A DNA stretch of 64,000 nt, from the NCBI RefSeq assembly GCF_900446215.1, contig NZ_UAQZ01000007.1:124001-188000 (forward strand), read 5' to 3'. This document shows positions 36,327-44,833 of the stretch, piece after piece (the stretch's first letter is position 1; each line of letters starts with the position of its first letter). The translations under genes and the position numbers were made by a program. The notes under the pieces were generated by a model. The model ran no database searches and was not told where the DNA came from. It saw only the letters and a list, made by a program, of their open reading frames with translations. Source of the stretch: Burkholderia cenocepacia. Its GTDB lineage: Bacteria; Pseudomonadota; Gammaproteobacteria; Burkholderiales; Burkholderiaceae.

Positions 36327-36726
36327 CGTGCGCTCCGGACGCCGGGACGCATGCACACGATCCGCGCGGTGCGCTTCAGCGCGGCACCCGATCCGGATAC
36401 GCGTGGCGGCGAGCGCCGCCCCGGTTCGTCGTGGATGGTCTGGAAGACTGGCGCGGCATCGTATTCCATTCGGTGTGCCCTGTTCTGATCGTGGTGCGGC
36501 GAGGTCGTGCGGCGCCCGCTCGAATGTCCCGGGCAAACCGGCCGCCGGGCGGCACGAGTATCGCATAACGGTCGAACGGATTGGCACGGCGGGAGCGGGC
36601 GCTGACCATCCCTGACAGTGTGCGGCCGGCGCTCCGCTAGAATGCCGGGTTGCCGCCGCTTGACGCGGGCGGCGCTTCGCGCGCTACACTGCGCCATTCC
36701 CCGTTCAACCTTCCATCCCGCCGACG
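36327..36726. other. Divergent intergenic region
   Basis: About 400 bp between the GT-A-like gene and the plus-strand DUF2827 gene. GC-rich, with no open frame I can support and no recognisable operator; it presumably holds both promoters. Confidence 0.4.
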
Positions 36727-37869
36727 ATGACGTCTCCTGTCCTGACCGGCCTGCGCATCGGTATCACGATCGGATTGCGTGCCCCCGACGAAAGCCTGTG
36801 GATCAACGGCATCAAGCAGAACGCGCTGTTCCTCGCGAAGCTGCTGATGGCGTCGCCGCACGGCTACCGCGTGACGCTGGTCAACACGACCGACGTGCCG
36901 CTCACCGATGCGCTGCCATGGGACCGCAGCGCTTACGACACGCGCGCGTTCGCCGACATGAAGGACGCGCTCGACGTGGTGATCGAGCTGGGCGGGCAGA
37001 TCGACGGCGAGCAGACGGCCTATCTGAAGGCCCGTGGCGTGAAGCTGGTCAGCTATTGCTGCGGCGTCGAGTACATCAACGCGATGGAGTCGATGCTGTT
37101 CGGCCGCCGGCTGTGGGATTCGCTGTTCATCAACCGCGGCTACGACGAGGTGTGGGCGATTCCGCAGATCGCACCGTCGTCGCTGCCGTTCCTGCAGTCG
37201 CTGCGACGCTGCCCGGGGCGCGTGGTGCCGTTCGTGTGGGATCCGATGTTCCTGGCCGAACGCGCGCGGTCGCTGCCCGAGCACGGCGAATACCGGCCGC
37301 GCAGCGAGCCGGGCAAGCGGCTCACGGTGATGGAGCCGAACCACAACGTCGTGAAGTTCTGCGTGTATCCGATGCTGATCATCGACGAAGCGTATCGCCG
37401 CGACCCCGACGCGATCTGCTTCACGCACGTGACGAACGCCGATCGCCTCGCGCACGACAGCCCCGAGTTCGTGATGCTGATGAACTACCTGGACATCGTG
37501 CGCGCGGGCAAGGCGAGCTTCGTCGGGCGTTTCGATACGCCGCTGTTCCTGGCCGACCTGACCGATATCGTCGTGTCGCACCAATGGTCGAACCCGCTGA
37601 ACTATTTCTATTTCGACGTGTGCTGGCAGGGCTATCCGCTCGTGCACAACGCGAGCCTCGCGCCCGATCTCGGCTACTACTATCCGGACAACGACGTGCA
37701 GCAGGGCGCCGACGCGCTGCTGCGCGCGCTGCATACGCACGACGACGACTGGCAAGCGTACACGCGGCGTCAGCGCGAGATCCTCGGCCGTTACACGTCG
37801 GCGAATCCGGCGCTCGTCGCCGAGTACGACGCGCTGCTCGCGAACCTGATCGGCGCGCCGGCTGCCTGA
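36727..37869 (+). CDS. DUF2827 family protein, GT-B-like (paralogue 1)
   Basis: A 380-residue member of the DUF2827 family, here in four copies. The N-terminal Rossmann-like strand LRIGITIGLRAPDESLWINGIKQNALFLAKLLMASPHGYRVTLVN resembles the start of GT4 glycosyltransferases. The middle has DVVIELGGQID and VEPNHNVVKFCVYPML-type strands (MEPNHNVVKF). The C-terminal DIVVSHQWSNPLNYFYFDVCWQGYPLVHNASLAPDLGYYYPDND followed by helical segments with ARG/TYR-rich ends matches the nucleotide-sugar half of a GT-B fold. It lacks a signal peptide. It is transcribed separately from the other three copies; function is unknown in the literature I can recall, and glycosyl transfer is inference. Confidence 0.8.
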   Translation: MTSPVLTGLRIGITIGLRAPDESLWINGIKQNALFLAKLLMASPHGYRVTLVNTTDVPLTDALPWDRSAYDTRAFADMKDALDVVIELGGQIDGEQTAYLKARGVKLVSYCCGVEYINAMESMLFGRRLWDSLFINRGYDEVWAIPQIAPSSLPFLQSLRRCPGRVVPFVWDPMFLAERARSLPEHGEYRPRSEPGKRLTVMEPNHNVVKFCVYPMLIIDEAYRRDPDAICFTHVTNADRLAHDSPEFVMLMNYLDIVRAGKASFVGRFDTPLFLADLTDIVVSHQWSNPLNYFYFDVCWQGYPLVHNASLAPDLGYYYPDNDVQQGADALLRALHTHDDDWQAYTRRQREILGRYTSANPALVAEYDALLANLIGAPAA

Positions 37870-38650
37870 CGCCGATTTTCCGCGGCGCACGTTCGAGGCG
37901 CCGCCTTCCGTCGGGTTTGTCCCGCCCTCATGTCTGACGAAATCCTGCCGTTAAAAAAGAAACCGCCGAACCCGATGAGTTCGACGGTTTTCGAAGGCAC
38001 GAAATTGACGGCTCCGAGGGAAGTCCGTCAAGAAAGAGTTTATAGGTTAACAAGTCTTCAAGATTGTTAAAGATGTTTCAATTGATAATCTTCATATAAT
38101 TGAAGTTGGTATTATTGATTGACCGGCACTTGATTCCGTTTCGAAACTTCATAATATCGTTTGAAACATGAAAATTGAATGCTGCGACGATCGAATGGCG
38201 CGCCGCAGCGGGTTTTCCGCGGGGCGCGGCATGGGCGGAAGTCGGTGTTTCGACTCGGCATATCAAGCACGGTCGGCACCTCGAGGCACGGTATTTATCT
38301 GATCAATTGGCGGCGCCCCAATTTGCGCGACGAGCAAATTCGGGTAAAGCCGATTCGGATAAAACTGTTTAGGCAAAAAAGATAAACGATCCGGATTTTG
38401 GGATTTTGTAATTCGCGTTGTGTAACCTGTCGCACTGTCGGCATCGCGCACGCGTGGTGTATTTCAAGTAATCGAATATCGTAAAAATATCGAATTTGAC
38501 GGCGCGCCGAAGCGAACAGTACGCTCCCCGGAAAAAATCGACATGACAGGATGGGCCGGGTAGGCGGCGGAGTGCGTCGAGGTTGGCTCGTTCCGCATAT
38601 GTGTTGAGGTCGAGCCGTGATCGGCGGCTCGCCATTTGCCGGAGCGCCGG
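37870..38650. other. Long AT-rich intergenic region with terminator and small-RNA candidate
   Basis: About 780 bp, much less GC-rich than its surroundings from about 38030 to 38520. It contains a bidirectional-looking terminator (37951-37993), a second hairpin (38005-38031), a TATAAA-like element on the minus strand (38039-38044) and a perfect 10-bp palindrome GTTTCGAAAC (38138-38147). No open frame is convincing. The right part presumably carries the promoter of the EAL-domain gene. Confidence 0.5.
37951..37993. terminator. Bidirectional Rho-independent terminator
   Basis: An 11-bp stem (37961-37971 with 37979-37989) is flanked by TTAAAAAAG on the left and TTTTCG on the right. Read on the minus strand, the one mismatch becomes a G-U pair and the stem is followed by CTTTTTT, so termination should be stronger for leftward transcripts. 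It lies 80 bp after the plus-strand DUF2827 gene. Confidence 0.7.
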
Positions 38651-39454
38651 ATGAATGCGGTCGAAGCTCGCCAGGAGGCGAATCGGAAAGCGAATCGCGA
38701 TGAAATCGATCTCGTGTTCGGCGCGCCCGACGATCATCCCGACCTTGCGTCGGTACGCAGTTTCGTCGAAAGCCGGCTCGGCTTCGCGCACGAACCCGTG
38801 TGCCGCGCCGACCTGTCGGGCGGCGTGCTGTACCGGGAATGCCTGGCGCGGCTGCGGTGGGGCGAGCGCGATGCGTTGCCGCCGCTCGCCTTCCTGCCGC
38901 GGCTCGAAGCGCTCGGGCTGATGCGCTGGTTCGACCGGTTGGTGGTCGGCCGCACGATCGACGCGCTGCGCACGGATCCGGGCGCCGTGTACGGTTGCAA
39001 CGTCGCGGCGGCGAGCGCGGTGGTCGACGACGCGTGGCTGGCGATTTTCAGGCGGCTCGAGCGCGAGCCTTCGGTGGCGGCGCGGCTGGTGATCGAGATC
39101 ACGGAGACGGGGCCGCTGAACCCCGTCGCCGGCCGGTCGTTCGTGAACCGCTTCCGGCAGGCTGGCTGCCGGATCGCGATCGACGATTTCGGCGTCGGGT
39201 TCAGCGCGTTGAACAACCTGGTGGTCGGCAATCCCGACATCGTGAAACTGGACCGGTCGGTCCTGTCGTTGATCAAGCGCAACGCGATCGGGCGCTACCA
39301 GTTCCGCCGGCTGATCGCGTTCGCGCATGAAGGGGCGCGGCACGTCGTCGTCGAAGGCGTGGAAAGCGAAATCGACCGGCAGATCATCATGGATGCCGGC
39401 GTCGCGTGGGCGCAGGGCATCCGCTTTTCATGGCGGTCGCCGGCCGCCGCGTGA
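38651..39454 (+). CDS. Stand-alone EAL-domain protein
   Basis: A 267-residue protein made only of an EAL domain. The ATG with GGAGCGCCGG upstream was chosen over an earlier TTG. Signature positions seen: YRECLARLRW (the E of ExL kept, Ala to Cys), CNVAAAS (Asn), IEITET (Glu), AIDDFGVGFSALNNL (DDFG loop), VKLDRS (Lys) and VVEGVESE (Glu). Most metal- and water-coordinating residues are present, so c-di-GMP phosphodiesterase activity is plausible, but the ECL and VKLD variations mean a degenerate binder is also possible. No GGDEF, PAS or membrane segment is present. Adjacent to the adhesin/glycosylation cluster, it may link c-di-GMP to surface adhesion. Confidence 0.82.
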   Translation: MNAVEARQEANRKANRDEIDLVFGAPDDHPDLASVRSFVESRLGFAHEPVCRADLSGGVLYRECLARLRWGERDALPPLAFLPRLEALGLMRWFDRLVVGRTIDALRTDPGAVYGCNVAAASAVVDDAWLAIFRRLEREPSVAARLVIEITETGPLNPVAGRSFVNRFRQAGCRIAIDDFGVGFSALNNLVVGNPDIVKLDRSVLSLIKRNAIGRYQFRRLIAFAHEGARHVVVEGVESEIDRQIIMDAGVAWAQGIRFSWRSPAAA

Positions 39455-39527
39455 TCGCGGCAACGGGCAGGGCGGCGCGCGCGGGATGCGTGTCGGCGGT
39501 GGGGACGAATCGCAAAGGGGCGTGGGC

Positions 39528-39944
39528 ATGGCGGGAACGAAAGCCGGAGGCGGAACGGGCACGCAGGCGACCGACGTGCGCGACCTGGTCGCGCTCGCCG
39601 AACTGGCGGACATGCTGTGGCAGCTGGGCGCCGAATCGACCGATGCGCCGATCGACGTCGCACCCTATCTCGACGGCCTGACGATCGTCGCGCGCCGCAT
39701 TCAGCGGATGAGCCCGCTCGACGCGGGCGGCCGCGAGTTGGCGGCCCGGCACTACTACGCGGGCGTCATCGCCGGCGCGTGCGGCGACGAGTCGGCGATC
39801 GCGCGCGGCGTATCCGACAGCCTCGTCCGGCAATCGGGCGGTGCAGGCCGGCCGGCAGCCCGTTGTTTCGCGCTGCTCGCGCGCATGGGGCGGCGGCATG
39901 GCCGCGCATTCGCCGCGCAAAGCGGCGACCGGGTGCTGGTGTAA
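39528..39944 (+). CDS. Small cytosolic protein of unknown function
   Basis: A 138-residue protein starting at ATG with AAGGGG 7 bases upstream; an ATG 42 bases earlier is also possible. After a short Gly-rich N-terminus (MAGTKAGGGTGTQ) it is mostly helical by eye: RDLVALAELADMLWQLG, VAPYLDGLTIVARRIQRM, RELAARHYYAGVIAGACG. No signal peptide, Cys motif or recognised domain. It follows the EAL gene by 73 bp on the same strand and may be co-transcribed with it. Confidence 0.5.
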   Translation: MAGTKAGGGTGTQATDVRDLVALAELADMLWQLGAESTDAPIDVAPYLDGLTIVARRIQRMSPLDAGGRELAARHYYAGVIAGACGDESAIARGVSDSLVRQSGGAGRPAARCFALLARMGRRHGRAFAAQSGDRVLV

Positions 39945-39953
39945 CGCAACCGG

Positions 39954-39990
39954 CGCGCGAGCGAGCCCGGTGCTGCGGCCCGCTCGCGCG
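39954..39990. terminator. Convergent hairpin terminator
   Basis: Perfect 10-bp arms CGCGCGAGCG (39954-39963) and CGCTCGCGCG (39981-39990) with a 17-nt loop fill the gap between the convergent small unknown gene and the glycosylation operon. Confidence 0.55.
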
Positions 39991-40002
39991 GCCCGTCGAA
40001 TC

Positions 40003-41976
40003 TCAATCCTTCCCGAAACCGCCAAGCACCAGCGCCATCGCGCGGTCGATCGCATCGTCCCATCGACCGACGTGCGCGGCGCGCACGATCCGGATGCCGG
40101 GGTAGAGCGCGGTGCGCGAGCCGGTTTCCCAGCGTGCGTCCGCTTTCGGGCTGAGCAGCAGCACGGCCGGCACGCCGAGTGCGCCGGCGAGATGGATGTG
40201 CGCGGTGCAGGTCGTCACCACGGCGTCCATCGCGAGCATCAGCGCGGCCAGATCGCTGAAGTCGCCGATGGCCCGATGCGGGAAGGTGACCGGCAGGTCC
40301 GATTGCTCGGATTGCGCGGACAGGTCGCGATTGAGACAGTACGCGGTGTAGCCGCGCATTCGCGCGAACGGCGCGAAATCGCGCAGGCTGGCCGCGCGAT
40401 GGAAGCGCGCATCGCTTTCGTCGCGACCGCGCCAGTTCAGCCCGATGCGGCGCGTGCCGGGCGCATGGCCGTCGTGCGACACACGCTCGCGCCACGTGGC
40501 CGCATGCGCGGGCGGGCACGTCAGGTAGGGCGCCGGCACGCCTTCCGGCGCCGGCGCGTAACCGAACTGCGCGGCGAGCACCAGGAACGAACACCAGTAG
40601 TCGTGGGCGAGATGCGACGTGTCGACCCACGCGCCGTGCGCGCCGACGAATTCGATGCGCGGGAACGTCTGGCGCAGCAGGCCCGTCAGCGCGTCGGGGA
40701 CGACCACGGTCACGCCGGCGCAGCCGAACGCGTCGAGCGCATGCAGATAGCGCGCGTACTGAAGCTGATCGCCGACACCGCCGTAGCTGAGGACGAGCAG
40801 CCGCTTGCCGTGCAGCGGCTGGCCCTGGTAAAGCCGCTCCGTCGCCAGCCCGAATTGCGCGGCCGTCAATACGTTTTCGCTGTCGATGGTGGCGCGTGCG
40901 GCCTCGTCGCGTCGGCCGGCACGCAGCAGCAGCGCCGAGCGCGCCAGCTGGATGCGCCCGCGCGCCGCGTCGGGCAGCGCGGCCGGATCGCCGAACGGGT
41001 CGAGCGCCGCAAGCCCGGCTTCGGGCATGCCGGCAAAGCCGTAGCATGACGCGAGCTGCAGCGCGATCGCCTCGTCGTCGAGCCCGCGGCCGCGTGCGCG
41101 CCGCCAGCGGTCGATCGCATGCCCCCACTCACCGCGCGATTCATGCTCGAGCGCGCGGTTCCAGTCCGTTTCGGGTGCGTCGGCATCGGCGACCGCAGCC
41201 GTTGCTGGCGCCGCGCCGTGTTCGGCCGTCGCGCCGACGTCGAGCGGTTCGCCCGTGATGAACAGGCGCTGCCGGTCCCAGCGCGGGTTCGGCACGCACA
41301 GCAGGTTCAGTCCATCGATCCGGTAGAACGTGTAGTCGAGACCGGCGAACGTGTCGATGATCGGCGCCTCGCCGACTTTCCAGTATTCGATCCAGCACCA
41401 CGGCAGATGCGCCTCGATCAACTGCCGTGCGCCGCGCAGCGCGTCGATCTCCATTCCTTCGATGTCGAGTTTCAGGAAATCCAGCCGCGGCAGGCCGAGC
41501 GAATCGAGCCGGACGACCGGCGTCGGCGTGCCGCCCGACGCTTGCGCGTCGACGAGCGAGACCTGTCCGAAGTCGGCATCCTGCCCGTAGTCGACGTCGG
41601 GCACCTTCATCGTGCCGTTGGCGGCGGCCAGCCCCATGTTCAGCAGATGGAGATTGTCGAGCTGGTTGAGCGCGACGGTGCCGCCGAGTGCGTGAAACAG
41701 CGTGCGCTGCGGCTCGAACGCATAGACGCGGCCGCCGCGCTCGCGCAGCCGGTGCGCGACGGGCACGCAGACGAGCCCCGCGTTCGCGCCGCCGTCCACG
41801 GCGATGGCGCCGTCGGGCAACTGGTCGATCACGTGCAGGATCGTGTCGAGTTCGCCCTGGATATGCGGCCGGCCGGTCTTGATCAGCGCCTCGGCCTGCA
41901 ATGCGCAGTGCCGGTTGATGACGAACGGGCCGTGGATCGAATCGATCACGACGAAATTGCGGACGGTCTGATTCAT
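40003..41976 (-). CDS. Three-module FkbM methyltransferase / TPR / glycosyltransferase
   Basis: A 657-residue protein. Residues about 1-240 form an FkbM-type SAM methyltransferase: AIAVDGGANAGLVCVPVA (SAM loop), VYAFEPQRTLFHAL and LDFLKLDIEGMEIDALRGA. About 270-370 is a TPR-like helical region (WNRALEHESRGEWGHAIDRWRRARG). From about 390 to the end is a GT-B C-terminal-type domain related to GT9/GT41-like enzymes: LLVLSYGGVGDQLQYARYL, RRIGLNWRGRDESDARFHRAASLRDFAPF, FSDLAALMLAMDAVVTTCTAHIHLAGALGVPAVLLL. The TPR plus GT pairing recalls O-GlcNAc-transferase-like bacterial enzymes that glycosylate proteins; FkbM domains often O-methylate sugars. Last gene of a tight five-gene operon with three DUF2827 genes. 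Confidence 0.8.
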   Translation of the reverse strand: MNQTVRNFVVIDSIHGPFVINRHCALQAEALIKTGRPHIQGELDTILHVIDQLPDGAIAVDGGANAGLVCVPVAHRLRERGGRVYAFEPQRTLFHALGGTVALNQLDNLHLLNMGLAAANGTMKVPDVDYGQDADFGQVSLVDAQASGGTPTPVVRLDSLGLPRLDFLKLDIEGMEIDALRGARQLIEAHLPWCWIEYWKVGEAPIIDTFAGLDYTFYRIDGLNLLCVPNPRWDRQRLFITGEPLDVGATAEHGAAPATAAVADADAPETDWNRALEHESRGEWGHAIDRWRRARGRGLDDEAIALQLASCYGFAGMPEAGLAALDPFGDPAALPDAARGRIQLARSALLLRAGRRDEAARATIDSENVLTAAQFGLATERLYQGQPLHGKRLLVLSYGGVGDQLQYARYLHALDAFGCAGVTVVVPDALTGLLRQTFPRIEFVGAHGAWVDTSHLAHDYWCSFLVLAAQFGYAPAPEGVPAPYLTCPPAHAATWRERVSHDGHAPGTRRIGLNWRGRDESDARFHRAASLRDFAPFARMRGYTAYCLNRDLSAQSEQSDLPVTFPHRAIGDFSDLAALMLAMDAVVTTCTAHIHLAGALGVPAVLLLSPKADARWETGSRTALYPGIRIVRAAHVGRWDDAIDRAMALVLGGFGKD

Positions 41977-42000
41977 GGGCAGGGGCGCGGGCGAAGGAAA

Positions 42001-43137
42001 TCAGCCGAGCGGGCGGCCGGCGAACAGATGCTGGATTTGCGTGGAATAGGCGCGGACGTTGTGCTCGGCGAGCGTGTCGACCCGATGCAGGCAGCGACGG
42101 GCGGCCGCCGCGTAATCGTCGAGCCGTGCATCGTGCGTCTGCGCGGCGGTCGCGATCGCACGCGCCGCATCGAAGATCTCGAAGTCCGGATAGTAGTAGC
42201 CGACGTCGCGCAGGAACGGCGAGTTGTGCACGAGCGGGTAGTTGCCGTACAGCGCGTCGTACAGCAGATAGTTCAGGCCGTTTTCCCAGTGGTGCGACAC
42301 GACGATGTCGGTGTGATGCGCGGCCCACGCGACGAACGGCGCGCGCACGTCGGCGGTGGCCTTGCCGTCGCGCACCATTTCGAGCCCGAGCGCGAGATGC
42401 TTGAAGGCGACGTTTTCCTTCTTGTCGAACGTGTTGGTCATGTACACGTGCTCGATGAGCTCCGGATGCTCGACGTAGCACGCGTTCGCGGCGAGCATCG
42501 GCACGATCGCGCTCTTCACGACGTTCAGGTTCGGCTCGAAGAACGCGATGCGCTTGGCCGGGCCGTGGTTGCGATAGCCGAAGCGCGCCTTCAGTTCGGG
42601 ATCGGCGTCGAGGCTGCGCTCGATGAAATACGGCGACCAGATATGCGGCAGCTCGATCACCGGCGCACGGTACACGGCCTGGAAATACGCGGCGCACGTG
42701 TGCATGTGCTGCGGATTGGTCCAGATCTCGTCGAACTGCACGCGGTGCGGGTTCGGCCGCCAGTCGTTCTTCTCGAAGTTGATCGTCTCGACCGCGATCA
42801 CGTAGTCGTTGCCGAAGCGATACGACACGCACTTGCCGCCGCGCTGGCGCACGACGTCCGTGTGCGACGGGTCGACGAACGCGTTCATCTCGATCAGCAG
42901 GTCGGTCTGGTGAACGACGGCCGACAGCGGCCGCAGCGCGTCGCCGAACGCGTCCATCATCAGCGCCTGTGGATACTCGGTGATGCCGTTGTCGTGCGCG
43001 AGCCAGACCTCGCCGATCAACGGCGACTGCTTCAGCAGCATGTACAGGTACACGCAGTGCTGGTTCGCACCGTTGTACCAGATCGACTGCGTCGCGTCGC
43101 GCTGCACGTTCATCGTTATCGCGACATTGAGTTTCAT
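42001..43137 (-). CDS. DUF2827 family protein, GT-B-like (paralogue 2)
   Basis: A 378-residue paralogue of the other DUF2827 proteins here, with the shared pattern QSIWYNGANQHCVYLYMLLKQSPL at the N-terminus, DLLIEMNAFVD, EPNLNVVKSAIVPML, DIVVSHHWENGLNYLLYDALYGNYPLVHNSPFL and VGYYYPDFE. It differs from paralogues 3 and 4 in starting directly MKLNVAITM without an N-terminal extension. Spacing is 24 bp to the FkbM/GT gene downstream and 33 bp from the DUF4019 gene upstream, so it sits inside the operon. The GT-B reading is inferred from the two Rossmann-like halves. Confidence 0.8.
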   Translation of the reverse strand: MKLNVAITMNVQRDATQSIWYNGANQHCVYLYMLLKQSPLIGEVWLAHDNGITEYPQALMMDAFGDALRPLSAVVHQTDLLIEMNAFVDPSHTDVVRQRGGKCVSYRFGNDYVIAVETINFEKNDWRPNPHRVQFDEIWTNPQHMHTCAAYFQAVYRAPVIELPHIWSPYFIERSLDADPELKARFGYRNHGPAKRIAFFEPNLNVVKSAIVPMLAANACYVEHPELIEHVYMTNTFDKKENVAFKHLALGLEMVRDGKATADVRAPFVAWAAHHTDIVVSHHWENGLNYLLYDALYGNYPLVHNSPFLRDVGYYYPDFEIFDAARAIATAAQTHDARLDDYAAAARRCLHRVDTLAEHNVRAYSTQIQHLFAGRPLG

Positions 43138-43170
43138 CGGATCGGCTCCGTGGGGCGGGCAGTGCGCGGC

Positions 43171-43638
43171 TTACTGCGCGGCGTTTTGCGTCTGACGCGG
43201 CACGTAGCCCGTCAGGTGCCAGCGGCCGTCGGTTTCGAGGCGAAAGCTCAGCTTTTCGAACATCGTGGCGCCGCTCGCCACCGTCGTCGCGTAATCGACG
43301 TTCGCATAGAGCCCGTCGGGCATCCCGGCCGTTCGCTCGTAGCGGATGCGCGTCACCTGCGCCCAGCCGCGATGGCTGACCGTGCCGACCGACTGGCGGG
43401 CCTGCTGCATCTGCGCCGCGAACTGGTCCTGCTTGAAGCGCGCCTTGACGAACGGTGCAGCGTCGGTCCATACCGCGCCGTACTGGCCGGCGTCGAGCTG
43501 CTTGAACACCGCATCGGAGTCGCGCAGCAGCGTGTCGGCCGATTCGCCGGCGGCTTGCGCATGCGCGCCGATCGCGATCGATGCGGCGGCGCAGCCAAGC
43601 AGCCATTTTGCGCGGGTGAGGGTCGGGCGTGCGTTCAT
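43171..43638 (-). CDS. DUF4019-like exported protein
   Basis: A 155-residue protein. The signal peptide ends ASIAIGAHAQA. The mature part, ADTLLRDSDAVFKQLDAGQYGAVWTDAAPFVKARFKQDQFAAQMQQARQSVGTV...YATTVASGATMFEKLSFRLETDGRWHLTGYV, has the DUF4019 layout, a small NTF2-like domain that typically ends in a W-x-L-x-G-Y strand. It lies between two DUF2827 genes with 26-33 bp spacing, so it is part of the operon even though it is the only exported product there. Its role is unknown; a periplasmic chaperone or binder of the adhesin is one possibility (inference). Confidence 0.75.
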   Translation of the reverse strand: MNARPTLTRAKWLLGCAAASIAIGAHAQAAGESADTLLRDSDAVFKQLDAGQYGAVWTDAAPFVKARFKQDQFAAQMQQARQSVGTVSHRGWAQVTRIRYERTAGMPDGLYANVDYATTVASGATMFEKLSFRLETDGRWHLTGYVPRQTQNAAQ

Positions 43639-43664
43639 GGGCGGGGTCCGGAAAGGGCGGCGCG

Positions 43665-44819
43665 TCACGCGTCGCGATAGAGGGTGGCGATCGCGTCCGT
43701 ATAGGCCGCGACGTTCTCGGGGTTGTAGATGCTGACCGAGTCGAGCACGTGCTTCGACTGCTCGCGATACGCGTCGAGATTCGCGTCGTGCCCGGCGAAC
43801 GCCTGCAGCAGCGCGCGGCCGCCCGCCTGGCAGTCGAAGTCCGGATAGAAATACCCGGCCTTGCCGAGGAACGGCGAGTTGTGGATCAGCGGATAGTCGC
43901 CGTACAGCAGCTCGTAGTACAGGTAGTTCTGCGCGTTCTCCCACGTGTGCGACACCACCGCATCGCCGTACGCGGCCATGAACTCGTACACCGCATAGCG
44001 GCTTTCGAACGTCGTGATGCCGTGGTTCACGATGTCGAGGCTCTTCGCGAAGTGCACGAACGTCGGATGTTCCTTCAGGTGAATCGTGTTGCACACGCGC
44101 ACGAACTCGAGGAACGCGGGCTTCGCGCGATACGCTTCCTCGGTCACGAGCATCGGAATGATGCTCGTCTTCACCATGCAGATGTTCGGCTCGAACATCG
44201 TCACGCGCCAGCGCGGCTTGCCGGGCTGATAGCCGAACGACAAACCGGCGCCGAGCGTCGCGCGCGCCTTGTCGAACAGCATCGGATGCCAGATGTGCGG
44301 GACGATCGTGACCGGCGCGCGCAGGCCCGTCTGGTAGTAGTGCAGGCACGAGCGCTCGAACTCGGGGATCGTCCACACCGCGTCGTACGGCGCGCCCGAG
44401 AACAGGAAGCCCGACGGCTTGTCGAACATCGCGCGTTCGATGTCGATCACGTAGTCGTTGCCGACCCGCATCGTGACGACCTTGCCGCCGCGCTCGCGGA
44501 ACGCGCGCAGGTAGTCCGCGCCGAACTGTGCGCTCATCTCGATCAGCACGTCGCAGCGCTCGAGCGCTTCGTCCATCGACAGCAGCGGCACGTTCCACTC
44601 GCCGAGCATCATCTGCGGATCGGCGACCTGTTCGCCGCCGTTCACCATCACGGCATCCGCGACGAGCGGTGACTGGCGCAGCAGCAGGATCAGCAGCAGG
44701 CAGTTCTGGAAAATGCCGTTTTCCCACAGCGACTGGCCGGCGCCGCGCACGAACAGCGACACGCCGACGACGAGACGCTTGCCCTCGCCGGGCGCTTGAC
44801 GGGCATTGGAGTCCGACAT
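43665..44819 (-). CDS. DUF2827 family protein, GT-B-like (paralogue 3)
   Basis: A 384-residue paralogue. After a short polar extension (SDSNARQAPGEGKR) come VVGVSLFVRGAGQSLWENGIFQNCLLLILLLRQSPLVADAVMVN, DVLIEMSAQFG, FEPNICMVKTSIIPML, AVVSHTWENAQNYLYYELLYGDYPLIHNSPFLGKAGYFYPDFD and a C-terminal helix bundle. It is closest by eye to paralogue 4, with which it shares the ENGIFQN/ENGIHQN and NGGE/NGGD segments. The ATG is 14 bp from the end of paralogue 4, so the two are surely co-transcribed. Confidence 0.82.
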   Translation of the reverse strand: MSDSNARQAPGEGKRLVVGVSLFVRGAGQSLWENGIFQNCLLLILLLRQSPLVADAVMVNGGEQVADPQMMLGEWNVPLLSMDEALERCDVLIEMSAQFGADYLRAFRERGGKVVTMRVGNDYVIDIERAMFDKPSGFLFSGAPYDAVWTIPEFERSCLHYYQTGLRAPVTIVPHIWHPMLFDKARATLGAGLSFGYQPGKPRWRVTMFEPNICMVKTSIIPMLVTEEAYRAKPAFLEFVRVCNTIHLKEHPTFVHFAKSLDIVNHGITTFESRYAVYEFMAAYGDAVVSHTWENAQNYLYYELLYGDYPLIHNSPFLGKAGYFYPDFDCQAGGRALLQAFAGHDANLDAYREQSKHVLDSVSIYNPENVAAYTDAIATLYRDA

Positions 44820-44833
44820 GCGTATGCTCCGGT

